Shown: positions 9,243 through 18,344 of the stretch, in pieces
How the letters are laid out: the number at the start of each line of letters is the position of its first letter
Position numbering within the stretch: position 1 is the first letter of the stretch
Translations under genes and position numbers: made by a program
The notes under the pieces: generated by a model
The model's input: only the letters and a program-made list of their open reading frames with translations
What the model was told of the DNA's origin: nothing
Database searches by the model: none
Source: Kiloniellaceae bacterium
GTDB taxonomy: Bacteria > Pseudomonadota > Alphaproteobacteria > Kiloniellales > Kiloniellaceae
Direction of reading: 5' to 3'
Length of the DNA: 64,000 nucleotides
Assembly: GCA_021776195.1 (NCBI GenBank)
Contig: JAJFGK010000062.1
Coordinates: 1 to 64,000, forward strand

Positions 9243-10196
9243 ATGGACGACGTGGCATCTCAGGTCGCGATTGGGGAACGGAGCGGTTTGGCGAGCGGCG
9301 TCTGGGCGCCGCCGGTGACGCCCCTGGACGCCGATCTCAAGATCGACATTCCGCGCGCGGTCGGCCACATGCGCTGGCTGCTCGACGGCGGCTGCCACGG
9401 CCTGGCGATCATGGGTACGACCAGCGAGGCGACCTCCTTTTCGGTCGAGGAGCGCATCGCCCTGCTGGACGCCGCCCTGGAGGCCGGGATCCCGGCGGAT
9501 CGCTTCATGGTCGGCTCGGGCTGCGCGGCGCTGAGCGATTCCGTGCGCCTGACCGCCCATGCCACGGCGGCGGGCTGTGCCGTCCTCACGCTGCCGCCCT
9601 TTTATTACAAGGACATCTGCGACGAGGGCCTCTATGCCTCCTACGCCGAGATTATCGAGCGGGTCGGCAGCGACGACCTGAAGCTCTATTTCTATCACTT
9701 CCCCAAGCTTTCCTGCGTGCCGATCACCCATGCGGTGATCGAGCGCCTGCTGACGGCCTACCCCGGCGTCATCAAGGGCCTGAAGGACTCTTCGGGTTCG
9801 GCCGAGGGCTGTGCCGCCTTCATCAAGGCCTTTCCGCAGATGGCGGTCTTCCCAGGTACCGAGACTTTGCTGTTCGACATGCTCGACATCGGCGGTGCCG
9901 GCACCATCACAGCCGGGGCGAACGTGAACCCCAGCGGCTTGCGGGCGGTCTACGACGCCTACCAGTCGGGCGAGAAGGACCGGGCCCGAACCCTGCAGGA
10001 CCAGGCGACGGCGGCCCGCGCGGTGATCCAGTCACGGCCGATGATCCCCAGTCTGAAAGCGGTCCTGGCCCGCGGCCACGGCGACGAGGCCTGGCTCCGT
10101 CTGCGCCCGCCGCTGGTCGCCCTCGACGCCGCGGCGCGCGAGGCCCAGGCCGGCGAGTTGGCCGCCGCCGGTTACCGATTCTCCGACGGCGCCTGA
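9243..10196 (+). CDS. Dihydrodipicolinate synthase (DapA) family lyase
   Basis: 317 residues, a TIM-barrel class I aldolase. The pyruvate-binding GTTSEA motif is at 58-63, a conserved Tyr in YFYHFP at about 149-151, and the Schiff-base lysine is Lys171 in GLKDSSG. The ATG follows gaggagacgggac. The family condenses or splits 2-oxo acids with aldehydes or semialdehydes; members include DHDPS, N-acetylneuraminate lyase and 2-keto-3-deoxy-sugar-acid aldolases. The gene sits next to a solute-binding protein rather than lysine genes, so a catabolic role is more likely than lysine synthesis. That is inference. Confidence 0.85.
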   Translation: MDDVASQVAIGERSGLASGVWAPPVTPLDADLKIDIPRAVGHMRWLLDGGCHGLAIMGTTSEATSFSVEERIALLDAALEAGIPADRFMVGSGCAALSDSVRLTAHATAAGCAVLTLPPFYYKDICDEGLYASYAEIIERVGSDDLKLYFYHFPKLSCVPITHAVIERLLTAYPGVIKGLKDSSGSAEGCAAFIKAFPQMAVFPGTETLLFDMLDIGGAGTITAGANVNPSGLRAVYDAYQSGEKDRARTLQDQATAARAVIQSRPMIPSLKAVLARGHGDEAWLRLRPPLVALDAAAREAQAGELAAAGYRFSDGA

Positions 10197-10316
10197 GCGC
10201 CCAGACCTTGGTGGTGCGGTGCATTGGGAATCCCCACCACGAACGTCGCGGCCTTCCCAGTTTGCCAAATCCTTTTGAGCTAGATCGGCCGCAAGGGGGT
10301 GTCGCGTGATTTCGTC

Positions 10317-10613
10317 TCAGAGATGCGCCGGAACATCCATGCTCTGGTGGAGAACCCGAACTATCAGGATTCCGCCGCTATCGATGACATAGACAATCAG
10401 ATGTTTTTGATAGGGATAGATCCGCACCGGCGGTTCCAAATCCTGCCGCTCGGCGGCGATCGTCGGGGCTGCTGAAGGAGCCACGAACTGGGCATTCAAT
10501 CCGGCCAGATAACTCCGCCGCTGCTCCTTGCCCCATTGGGTTTGAGTGTATCGGGCGATGCCCCGAACGTCGGCTTCCGCTGCTCTACTGAGGCGAAAAC
10601 CAGCACTACTCAT
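10317..10613 (-). CDS. parE: ParE-family toxin
   Basis: 98 residues of the RelE/ParE toxin superfamily. It starts with FRLSRAAEADVRGIARYT, has the WGKEQRRSYL helix and ends with LIVRVLHQSMDVPAHL, the typical ParE C-terminus. The start is the ATG overlapping the last codons of the antitoxin gene by 8 bases (gatgatgagtag); one of two adjacent ATG codons is used. ParE toxins block DNA gyrase and are held inactive by ParD. The final segment (RVLHQSMDVPAHL) is intact, so the toxin is probably functional. It converges on the DapA-family gene. Confidence 0.88.
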   Translation of the reverse strand: MSSAGFRLSRAAEADVRGIARYTQTQWGKEQRRSYLAGLNAQFVAPSAAPTIAAERQDLEPPVRIYPYQKHLIVYVIDSGGILIVRVLHQSMDVPAHL

Positions 10614-10842
10614 CATCCATTTGCCGCTGCAGCGCGCCCATGTCGAAGTTCTCGGCAATGCCGCTGTTAAAACCTTCTGTGATGGCCCTTTGCAAGACCT
10701 CAAGTTTGGTTTCATGCTCCTCGAGCATCCGCAAGCCTGCGCGCGCAGCCTCACTGGCCGAACCATATCGACCTTCCGAGACCAGTCGCTCAACGAAGGC
10801 GGAAAAGTGGTCGCCCAAGGAAATGCTTGTTGTTTTTGCCAT
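10606..10842 (-). CDS. parD: ParD-family antitoxin
   Basis: 78 residues. The N-terminal half is the ribbon-helix-helix DNA-binding domain (SISLGDHFSAFVERLVSEGR, then YGSASEAARAGLRMLEE), and the acidic, less ordered C-terminus (ENFDMGALQRQMDDE) is the part that wraps the toxin. It is the first gene of the operon, as in most ParDE pairs, and presumably represses its own promoter through the palindrome at 10882-10896. The surrounding DNA is visibly more A/T-rich than its neighbours, consistent with acquisition by transfer. Confidence 0.9.
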   Translation of the reverse strand: MAKTTSISLGDHFSAFVERLVSEGRYGSASEAARAGLRMLEEHETKLEVLQRAITEGFNSGIAENFDMGALQRQMDDE

Positions 10843-10881
10843 CGAGTTCCTCGTTCAATTGAGAACTAATCTACCAATATA

Positions 10882-10896
10882 TACTATATAATAGTA
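10882..10896 (-). promoter_or_regulatory. Probable ParD operator/promoter
   Basis: TACTAT-ATA-ATAGTA is a perfect 6-base dyad with a 3-base spacer, about 40 bases upstream of the antitoxin start in a strongly A/T-rich stretch that also offers TATAGT/TATATT-like -10 sequences on the minus strand. Position and symmetry fit the autoregulatory site of a ribbon-helix-helix antitoxin. The rest of the gap to 11194 shows no gene. Confidence 0.5.
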
Positions 10897-11194
10897 ATTC
10901 GTCAAACCTCAGCATTCGTGGAACTGCTGCCCATGGGCGCTATTTTCCGGACCAAAAGGGATCAAACTCCAGACGCGGCCCAAGCTCTTCCGTAAGACAA
11001 TGCGTGAGCATCGGGTGCCGATTGCCCTGTTGTTGCCCGGCTTGACCCGATAATCTCCAAACCGAGCGGGCGGCGACTATCTTGGGCCTGGGGTCATCTC
11101 TCCCCGGCCGACAACAGAAAAGAAGCGCGGGTCTGGAAATTCGGTTGGTGTCGCGCGGTTTGACTCGAGCCGCACTGAGACGGGGAGGAAGCCT

Positions 11195-11980
11195 ATGAAA
11201 ACCGGCCTTGAGGGCAAGGTCGCCGTCGTCGTCGGCGGTGGCGGCGGGGTAGGCGGGGCGGCGGCGCTGCAACTGGCCGAGGAGGGCGCGGCGGTGCTGG
11301 TCGCCGACCTGCAGACGGAAAAGGCCCAGGCCGTGGCCGCCGAAATTGTCGGGGCCGGCGGGCGGGCCCAGGCCTGGCCGGTCAATCTCGAAAAGGAACC
11401 CGAGATCCGCTCGATGATCGCCGCCGCCGTTGAGCGGCTCGGCGGTATCGACATTCTGGTCAACTCGGCGGCGATTCCCCAGGTGGTCCCCTTCCTGAAA
11501 CTCACCCTGGCCGAGTGGCGTCAGGTTATGGACATCAATTTGACCGGCAACTTCCTCTGCGCCCAGGCGGCGGCTCGATTCATGGTCCAGCGCGGCACCG
11601 CCGGGCGCATCGTCAACGTCTCCTCGATCAACGCGCAGCGCGCCATTGTCGGGCGCGGCGCCTATGCGGTGGCCAAGGGCGGCATCACCATGATGACCAA
11701 GGTCATGGCGGCCGAACTGGGCGGCCACGGCATCACGGTGAATGCCGTCGCGCCGGGCCCGGTCGATACCGAAATGGTCATGGCCATGCACACCGCCGAA
11801 ACCCGCCAGGCCTTCGCGCAGAACCTGGCCATCAAACGCTATGCCCAGCCCCGCGAGGTTGGCGCCGCGATCGTCTATCTCTGCTCCGAGGCCGCGGCCT
11901 ACGTCACCGGCCACACCCTGAACGTGGACGGCGGCTTCGATTCCAGCGGCATGATCTTCGATCTGGGCGATATGAGCTAA
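11195..11980 (+). CDS. SDR family oxidoreductase
   Basis: 261 residues, a classical short-chain dehydrogenase/reductase. It shows the glycine-rich NAD(P) loop GGGGGVGG (14-21), LVNSAA (about 88-93), catalytic Ser143/144, Tyr157 and Lys161 (YAVAK), and the late NAVAPGPVDTEM segment. The acidic residue after the second strand (VADLQ) favours NAD. A strong Shine-Dalgarno site (GGGGAGGAA) precedes the ATG. It starts a three-gene unit with an ATP-grasp acyl-CoA synthetase and an enoyl-CoA hydratase, suggesting 3-hydroxyacyl-CoA or hydroxy-acid oxidation in a small catabolic pathway. Confidence 0.9.
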   Translation: MKTGLEGKVAVVVGGGGGVGGAAALQLAEEGAAVLVADLQTEKAQAVAAEIVGAGGRAQAWPVNLEKEPEIRSMIAAAVERLGGIDILVNSAAIPQVVPFLKLTLAEWRQVMDINLTGNFLCAQAAARFMVQRGTAGRIVNVSSINAQRAIVGRGAYAVAKGGITMMTKVMAAELGGHGITVNAVAPGPVDTEMVMAMHTAETRQAFAQNLAIKRYAQPREVGAAIVYLCSEAAAYVTGHTLNVDGGFDSSGMIFDLGDMS

Positions 11981-12003
11981 CGGCGGCCGAGGTGCCCCCC
12001 GCG

Positions 12004-14142
12004 GTGACCCTGGATGCGCTGCTCCAACCGCGCTCGGTCGCGGTTCTGGGGGCGTCGCAGCGACCCTCGGTCGGCCGCTCGATCGTCGAATCGCTGCAAA
12101 CCTTGGGCTTTCCCGGCGCGGTCTATCCGGTCAATCCGAAGTACGACGACGTCCAGGGGCTGCCCTGCTACGCCAGCCTCGAGGCGCTGCCCGCCGCGCC
12201 CGATGTTGTCGCTTTTTGTCTCGCCAGCCCCCGGATTCTGGAGAACTTTCGCCGCCTGCCCGATAGCGGCGCCCGGGCCGCGGTGATTTTCGACGCCGGC
12301 TTCGCGGAAAGTGGCGCCGAGGGCCGCCGGCGCCAGGCCGAGCTGGTGGCGATCTGCCGGGATGCCGGGATCGCGCTTCTCGGGCCCAACTCGATGGGCA
12401 GTCTCAGTCCCTGGCGGCGCGCGACCACCTACCTGGCCAAGCTGCGCGACCCCGCCGGACTGGCCGGCAACGTCGCCCTGGTCTCGCAGAGCGGCTCGGT
12501 CTGCATCGGCCTGCTGTCGGACCTCAGGCGCTTTGGCTTCAGCCATGTCATATCGTCGGGCAACGAGGCCGTGGTCACCACCGCCGACTTTATCGACACT
12601 CTGGTCGACGACCCCGACACCAAGGTCATCGCGACCTTCACCGAGACGGTCAACGAGCCGGAGCGCTACGTGGCGGCGCTCGACCGTGCCGCCGCCGCCG
12701 GCAAGCCGGTCGTGGTCCTGAAGGTCGGGCGCAGCGAACGGGCCCGGCAGGCCATCGTCAGCCACACCGGCGGTCTGGCCGGCGAGGCCGAGGTCTTCTC
12801 GGCGCTGCTGCGGGCGCACCGGGCCATCGAGGTACGTGACCTCGACGAGATGACCGAGGTCCTGGCGGCCTGTCAGGGCGCGCGCTGGCCGCGCGGCCGG
12901 CGTCAGGCCGTGGTCACCGCGTCGGGTGGCCAGGCCGAGCTGATACTCGATCTGGCGGCGGAGAGCGGGGTTCAACTGCCGGCCTTGCCGCCGGCCGAAC
13001 GGGCTGCCATCGAGGCGGTGGTCGGACCGCTCACGGGGGACGGCAACCCGACCGATATGTGGGGCAACGGCGATTACTGCCCCAATCTGTCCCACAGTCT
13101 GGCGGTGCTGCGCCGGAGCCCTGAGAACGACGCCATCGTGTTCTGCATGGACGGCCACGACGACGACCCCATGGAACGGACGCCGCAGAGCATCTGCGCC
13201 GATATCCTCCGCGCCAGTGCCGCCGAGAGCGAGCGGCCGCACTACCAAATGTCCATGCGTCCGGGTCTGATGGACAAGGTCGTGGCCGCCCGGCTGGCCG
13301 AGGCCGGCCTGGCGACCCTCGGCGGCGCCCGCCAGGGCCTGCTCGCCATCGACCGCCTGGCCCGTTACGTCACCTGGCAGCGCCGCCCGCGCGCACCGGC
13401 CGCGACCGGCGGGCAACCCCTGGCCGGCCTGCTGGCCAGCACGCCGGCGCGGCGGGCGGTCCACGAGTACGACGCCAAGAGGGCCCTGGCGGCCTATGGC
13501 CTGCCCGGCACCAGGGAAGCGGCGGTTGCCAGCCGGGAGGCGGCGCTGGCGGCAGCCCGGGAGATCGGCTACCCGGTGGCCCTCAAAGCGCTCGACGACG
13601 GGATTCCGCACAAGACGGACCGGGGCCTGGTACGGCTCGACATCGCCGATCCGGCGGCGCTGGAGGCGGCCTGGGACGCCATGCGGGATCGGTGCGCGGC
13701 CGAGAGCGATGGGGCGGGCCCGGCGGCCTTCCTCGTTCAGGAAATGGTCGCGGGCGGTGTCGAGGTCTTTGCCGGCGTCTCGCGCGACCCCGATTTCGGC
13801 CTCACCCTGACCTTTGGCATCGGCGGTATCGCGGTCGAGGTTCTGCGCGACGTGGCGCTGCGCATGCTGCCGCTGGCGGCGGGCGATGCCGAGGCCATGA
13901 TCGCGGAGATCCGCGGCGCGGCCCTGCTCGGCCCGCTGCGCGGCGGCCCGGCGGCCGACGTGGCCAGCCTGGCGGACTGCCTCTACCGGCTCGCCGATTT
14001 CGCCGTGGCCCAGGCCGACCTGATCGAGGCGATCGATCTCAATCCGATCAAGGTCCTGCCGCAGGGCCGGGGTTGCCGCCTGGTGGATGCCTTGATCGTA
14101 CTGCGCGGGGCGGGCCCGCCGGAAGGAGGAGGGGATGGCTGA
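12004..14142 (+). CDS. Acetate--CoA ligase family protein (NDP-forming acyl-CoA synthetase)
   Basis: About 712 residues from GTG 12004, chosen because GAGGTG lies 9 bases upstream; GTG 11992 is possible. The frame runs further upstream into the SDR gene but that part is not family sequence. Domains in order: CoA-binding (LLQPRSVAVLGAS), succinyl-CoA-ligase-like with phosphohistidine His254 in SHTGGLAGE, and a C-terminal ATP-grasp domain (YDAKRALAAYGLPG, then VALKALDDGIPHKTD). Such enzymes couple acyl-CoA formation to ATP or ADP, with the alpha and beta parts fused. In this operon it would activate the acid that the hydratase and SDR then process. Confidence 0.87.
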   Translation: MTLDALLQPRSVAVLGASQRPSVGRSIVESLQTLGFPGAVYPVNPKYDDVQGLPCYASLEALPAAPDVVAFCLASPRILENFRRLPDSGARAAVIFDAGFAESGAEGRRRQAELVAICRDAGIALLGPNSMGSLSPWRRATTYLAKLRDPAGLAGNVALVSQSGSVCIGLLSDLRRFGFSHVISSGNEAVVTTADFIDTLVDDPDTKVIATFTETVNEPERYVAALDRAAAAGKPVVVLKVGRSERARQAIVSHTGGLAGEAEVFSALLRAHRAIEVRDLDEMTEVLAACQGARWPRGRRQAVVTASGGQAELILDLAAESGVQLPALPPAERAAIEAVVGPLTGDGNPTDMWGNGDYCPNLSHSLAVLRRSPENDAIVFCMDGHDDDPMERTPQSICADILRASAAESERPHYQMSMRPGLMDKVVAARLAEAGLATLGGARQGLLAIDRLARYVTWQRRPRAPAATGGQPLAGLLASTPARRAVHEYDAKRALAAYGLPGTREAAVASREAALAAAREIGYPVALKALDDGIPHKTDRGLVRLDIADPAALEAAWDAMRDRCAAESDGAGPAAFLVQEMVAGGVEVFAGVSRDPDFGLTLTFGIGGIAVEVLRDVALRMLPLAAGDAEAMIAEIRGAALLGPLRGGPAADVASLADCLYRLADFAVAQADLIEAIDLNPIKVLPQGRGCRLVDALIVLRGAGPPEGGGDG

Positions 14143-14956
14143 GGATCTGGTGCTTTACGAGGTCGAGGAGGCGGTCGGCGTCATCACCTTGAACCGGCCG
14201 GCCAAGCTGAACGCCATCTCGCCAGACTTGCGCGAGCAGCTCACCGCGGCCTTCGAGCGGGCGGATGGGGACGAGGCGACCTGCGTCGTGGTGCTGCGCG
14301 CCGCGGGCCGCAGCTTTTGCGTCGGCTACGACATCGGCGGCGGCAACCGGGACCGGGCAAGCTGGCGCCACGATGCCTTGAAGTGGCACCACGACCTGGC
14401 CGAGGTGCTGCGCTTCGAGATGATGCCCTGGTACATGCGCAAGCCCGTGGTCGCCTCGGTCCAGGGTCATGCCCTGGGCGGCGGCTGCGAGCTGGCGATG
14501 TTCTGCGACCTGACCCTCGCGGCGGAGGACGCGCTCTTCGGCGAGCCCGAGGCGCGTTTTTGCGAGACCGGCCCGGGCATCGTCATGCCCTGGATCATCG
14601 GCTACAAGAAGGCCCGCGAGCTGCTCTATTTCGGTGATATGATCGATGCCGAAAGCGCCCTGCAGCTCGGCATGATCAACCGGGTCTTGCCGCCGGACGA
14701 CCTGCGCGCGGCGACCCTTGCCTACGCCCGGCGCCTGTCGCGGATCGGGCCGGAGACGCTCTACGCCACCAAGCTGGCGGTCAACCGGGGGGCAGACGCG
14801 GCAGGGTTTCGCAACGCCCTACAGGCCGGGCTCGATGTCCTGGCGCCGCTCTACGCGGCCGAAACCGAGATCAACGCGACCTTCGAGCGCATCACCCAGG
14901 AGTCCGGCCTGGGCGCCGCCCTGGCCTGGCGTCGCGCCCAGCTCGAGGAACAGTAA
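14135..14956 (+). CDS. Enoyl-CoA hydratase/isomerase family protein
   Basis: 273 residues of the crotonase fold. It has the substrate-binding CVGYDIGG region, the oxyanion-hole segment GHALGGGCELAMFCDL and the second active-site region FGEPEARFCETGPG. The ATG overlaps the end of the synthetase gene by 8 bases and is preceded by GGAGGAGG. It likely hydrates an unsaturated acyl-CoA made by the preceding synthetase, though crotonase members also include hydrolases and decarboxylases. It converges on the RND operon with only 22 bases between. Confidence 0.87.
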   Translation: MAEDLVLYEVEEAVGVITLNRPAKLNAISPDLREQLTAAFERADGDEATCVVVLRAAGRSFCVGYDIGGGNRDRASWRHDALKWHHDLAEVLRFEMMPWYMRKPVVASVQGHALGGGCELAMFCDLTLAAEDALFGEPEARFCETGPGIVMPWIIGYKKARELLYFGDMIDAESALQLGMINRVLPPDDLRAATLAYARRLSRIGPETLYATKLAVNRGADAAGFRNALQAGLDVLAPLYAAETEINATFERITQESGLGAALAWRRAQLEEQ

Positions 14957-14978
14957 TGAAAGTGGGCGGCCGGTCGGT

Positions 14979-17900
14979 TCACTCGCCCGGCGCCGGCTGA
15001 CGGCCGCCCAGTTCGGCCAGCCGGGCCTGGTTGCGGGCCTCCAGCGGCGCCACCAGAACCGAGAGGACCGGCGGGATCATGACCAGGGTCAGCACCGCCG
15101 AGAGCGCCAGGCCGCCGACCACGACCGAGCCCAGGCCGCGGTAGAGCTCGGAGCCGGCGCCCGGCACCATGACCAGCGGCAGCATGCCGAAGACCGAAGT
15201 CAGGGTCGACATGAAGATCGGCCGGATGCGGTTGCGCGTCGCCTCTTCGATCGCCGCCGCCGGGCTCATGTCCTCGACCCGCAGATGGAAGAGGGTTTGG
15301 TGGACCAATAGAATCGCATTGTTGACCACGATGCCGATCAGAATGACGAAACCGAGCAGGGTCAGCATGTCGAGCGCCTGATAGGTCGAGAGATTGAGGA
15401 TCGCCAGGCCGGCCACGCCACCGGCCGCGGCCACCGGCACCGACAGCAGGATCACCAGGGGATAGATGAAACTCTCGAACAGCACCGCCATGACCAGATA
15501 GACGATGGCGATGGCGAGCAGCAGGTCGGTCACCATGGCCTGCCAGGTGACGGTCAGCTTGTCCGCCGTCCCGGAGATCAGGAGCTTCACGCCGGGCGGG
15601 ACGCCCTCGGCCTTGAGCGGGGCGATGACCTCGGTCTGGATCATTTCCAGGGCTTGTTGCAAGGCGACCTGGGCCGCCGGGATAACTTCCAGGGTGACCG
15701 TCCGCTCGCGCTCGCGGTGACGGATCTCGGTCGGCCCCGCCGTCAGTTCGATCTGGGCCAGGGATGACACCGGCAGGATTCGGCCGTCGGCCGTGACCAC
15801 CGGGAGCTGTTCGATGCCCTGGGTTTCGGTGACGTCGTCGGTCGGCCCTTTCAGCACCAGATCGATCCGCTCGCTTCCCACGGTGACCTCGGCGACCCGC
15901 AGGCCGTCGTTGAAGGTATCGACCGCCTCGCCGAGTTGGCGGGCGCTCACGCCGTTGTCGGCAAGGCGCAGGCGGTCGGGGCGGATCCGCACCTCCGGCG
16001 CGCCCAGCTCCAGGCCCGGGTTGGGCCGAAACTGGTTGTCCTCCTCGCGCGGCAGGATGGCTTGAATCTTGCCCGCGGCGCGGCCCGCCACCTCCAGGAT
16101 CGCCTCGAGATCGGGGCCGGAGATGTCCAGCTCGATCTTGCGCCCGCCGCCGACCCCGCGCCCGAAGAGGGAGAGCTGACGGATCAGGGCGAAGGTGCCG
16201 GGTTCCCGGAAGACCGGCTCGCTCAGGACCGGCTCGAGCCCGGCCGCGCGGCTCGGGTCGACCGCCGCGGCGCCGATGAAGGTCGTGGCGCGGAAGGCCA
16301 CAAAGAAGAAGCGGTCGATCTTGGGCGGTTCGTCGGGGGCGGCATCGGGCCCGGAAACCTCGGCCCAGAGCGGCTTGGTGGCCTCCTCGATGCGCTGGGC
16401 GATCTCGGTCATGGTCTTCAGGTTGTAGCCGGGCGGTGGAATGACGATTCCGAACATCAGATTGCGGTTGCCCTCGGGCAGGTACTCGAGCTTGGGCAGG
16501 AAGAACCAGGCACTGGCTCCGGCGGTCACGGTCAGGGCCAGCACGACGCCCAGGGCCAAAATCCGGCTGCGGGCGACGAGGCGCACGAAGGCCATCACCA
16601 CCGCGACGAAGCCGCGCGCGAAGTGATCGATGCCGGGCAGGGCCAGGGGCCGGGGTCGCGGGTTGTTGTCCAGCGTGACGCCGCCGGCGCCGGCGGTCGC
16701 CGCGACCAGGCCGCGCGGCCCGGCGCCGCCGGGACCGGCCAGTGCCGGGCGATGTTCGGCGGCGATTTCGTGGCGGTCCAGGGCGTCGGCCTGTTTGCGT
16801 GCCCGCGACAGGGCCAGGAGCTCGCCCTGGGCTTCGCCGCGGCTGCGCAGCACCCGGTTGGACAACGCCGGCAGCACGGTCACCGAGACCAGCAAGGACA
16901 GCAGCACCGAGACCGAAATCGCCACCGCGATATCGCGGAACAGCTGCCCGACCTCCAGCTCCATGACCAGGATCGGGATGAAGACCATGACCGTGGTCAG
17001 GGCCGAGACCAGAACCGCGCCCCAGACCTGCTTGGCGCCTTCGTAGGCGGCGACGTAGGTCGGCTTGCCCATTTCGCGCAGCCGGAAAATATTCTCCAGA
17101 ACCACGATGGCGGCATCCACCACCATGCCCACGGCGAAGGCCAGCCCGGCCAGGGAGATCACGTTGATCGAGCGCCCCATGGCCGCCATGGCGACGAAGG
17201 AGCCGATGACCGAGACCGGTATGGCGATGGAAATGATCAGGGTGGCCCGGAGGGAACGCAGGAAGAGCAGGAGGATGATCGCGGCCAGGATGCCGCCGAT
17301 CCAGATGTTCTGCTGCACCAGGGCGATGGCCGAGTTGATGTAGAAGGTCTCGTCGTAAACTTGGCGCAGCTCCAGGCCCGCTTCGGGGATCAGGGTCGCG
17401 TTCATCTCCTCCAGGGCCTGATGAACCCCGGCCATGGTCTCGATCACGTTGGCGCCGGTCTCGCGCTGGGCGTTCATGGCCAGCGCGGCGCGCCCGAGCA
17501 TGCGAATGGTGGAGACCGGCTCCCTGTAGTCCAGACTGACCTCGGCGATGTCACCCATGGTGACCCGGGCCAGGCGGTTGGTCACCGGGTCTTGCTGCGA
17601 GCGCAAGACCACGTCGCGAATCGCCTCGACCGAGTTCAGCTCGCCTTCGTTGCGCACCACGTAGCGGCGCTTGCCTTCCTTGACGTCGCCGGCCGAGACC
17701 GAGTTGTTGGCCTGGCGCAGGGCCAGCACCACATCGCTGACCGTCAGGCTATAGCGCGCGATCAGGGTCGGATCGATCGTGACCTGCAGTTCCCGCGCCG
17801 AATCGCCAAAGAGATTGACCCGGGCGATGCCGGCGACCCGCTCCAGGCGGTCCTGGACGAAGTTTCTGACGAAATCGCCATACTCGTGGATCGGCCGCTC

Positions 17901-18344
17901 GTTACCCTCCTGCCGGGTGATGATGAACCAGGCGATGGCATTGTCTTCCGAACCGGCGGTCTTCAGGCTGGGCTCGCTGGCCTCGTCGGGGTAGTCCGAG
18001 ACCCGGTCCAGGCGGTTCGAGACCAGCAGGAGCGAGCGGTCCATGTTGGTGCCGACGTCGAACTCCAGCGTGACCCGGGCCCGTCCCTGCTCGGAGCGGC
18101 TGGTGATCGCCGACAGGCCGGTGATCCCCTTGAGCACTTCTTCCTGGCGGTTGGCGACCTCGCGCTCGATCTCGGCGGGGGCGGCGCCCGGCCATTCGGT
18201 CGTGATGGTGATGATCGGCCGGTTGACGTCCGGCGCGAGCTGGATGGGGATGGTCTCCAGCGCCACCAGGCCGAACATCACGACCATCAGCACCGCGGCG
18301 ATGACCGCGATGGGGCGCTGGATCGAAAGGCGGATCAGGTCCAT
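14979..18344 (-). CDS. RND family efflux transporter permease
   Basis: 1121 residues, about 80 longer than AcrB-type pumps. The N-terminus (LIRLSIQRPIAVIAAVLMVV) is the first transmembrane helix, followed by the porter domain (EWPGAAPAEIE). The transmembrane-helix-4 proton-relay region reads GMVVDAAIVVLENI: one Asp is present and the second acidic position is Ala. A long low-complexity linker rich in Ala, Gly, Arg and Pro (about residues 515-590) separates the two halves and accounts for the extra length. The gene overlaps the adaptor stop (TGATG). It forms the inner-membrane pump of a tripartite exporter; the outer-membrane factor is not encoded nearby. Confidence 0.93.
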   Translation of the reverse strand: MDLIRLSIQRPIAVIAAVLMVVMFGLVALETIPIQLAPDVNRPIITITTEWPGAAPAEIEREVANRQEEVLKGITGLSAITSRSEQGRARVTLEFDVGTNMDRSLLLVSNRLDRVSDYPDEASEPSLKTAGSEDNAIAWFIITRQEGNERPIHEYGDFVRNFVQDRLERVAGIARVNLFGDSARELQVTIDPTLIARYSLTVSDVVLALRQANNSVSAGDVKEGKRRYVVRNEGELNSVEAIRDVVLRSQQDPVTNRLARVTMGDIAEVSLDYREPVSTIRMLGRAALAMNAQRETGANVIETMAGVHQALEEMNATLIPEAGLELRQVYDETFYINSAIALVQQNIWIGGILAAIILLLFLRSLRATLIISIAIPVSVIGSFVAMAAMGRSINVISLAGLAFAVGMVVDAAIVVLENIFRLREMGKPTYVAAYEGAKQVWGAVLVSALTTVMVFIPILVMELEVGQLFRDIAVAISVSVLLSLLVSVTVLPALSNRVLRSRGEAQGELLALSRARKQADALDRHEIAAEHRPALAGPGGAGPRGLVAATAGAGGVTLDNNPRPRPLALPGIDHFARGFVAVVMAFVRLVARSRILALGVVLALTVTAGASAWFFLPKLEYLPEGNRNLMFGIVIPPPGYNLKTMTEIAQRIEEATKPLWAEVSGPDAAPDEPPKIDRFFFVAFRATTFIGAAAVDPSRAAGLEPVLSEPVFREPGTFALIRQLSLFGRGVGGGRKIELDISGPDLEAILEVAGRAAGKIQAILPREEDNQFRPNPGLELGAPEVRIRPDRLRLADNGVSARQLGEAVDTFNDGLRVAEVTVGSERIDLVLKGPTDDVTETQGIEQLPVVTADGRILPVSSLAQIELTAGPTEIRHRERERTVTLEVIPAAQVALQQALEMIQTEVIAPLKAEGVPPGVKLLISGTADKLTVTWQAMVTDLLLAIAIVYLVMAVLFESFIYPLVILLSVPVAAAGGVAGLAILNLSTYQALDMLTLLGFVILIGIVVNNAILLVHQTLFHLRVEDMSPAAAIEEATRNRIRPIFMSTLTSVFGMLPLVMVPGAGSELYRGLGSVVVGGLALSAVLTLVMIPPVLSVLVAPLEARNQARLAELGGRQPAPGE

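Noticed and set aside
10197..10316. Weak GGTGGTG/CACCAC dyad between the DapA-family and ParE genes
   Set aside because: Arms are short and G/C-simple with a long loop; not distinguishable from chance.
11515..12003. An N-terminal extension of the acyl-CoA synthetase frame
   Set aside because: It overlaps the SDR gene in another frame and is rich in Arg/Gly/His; family sequence begins only after about 12004.
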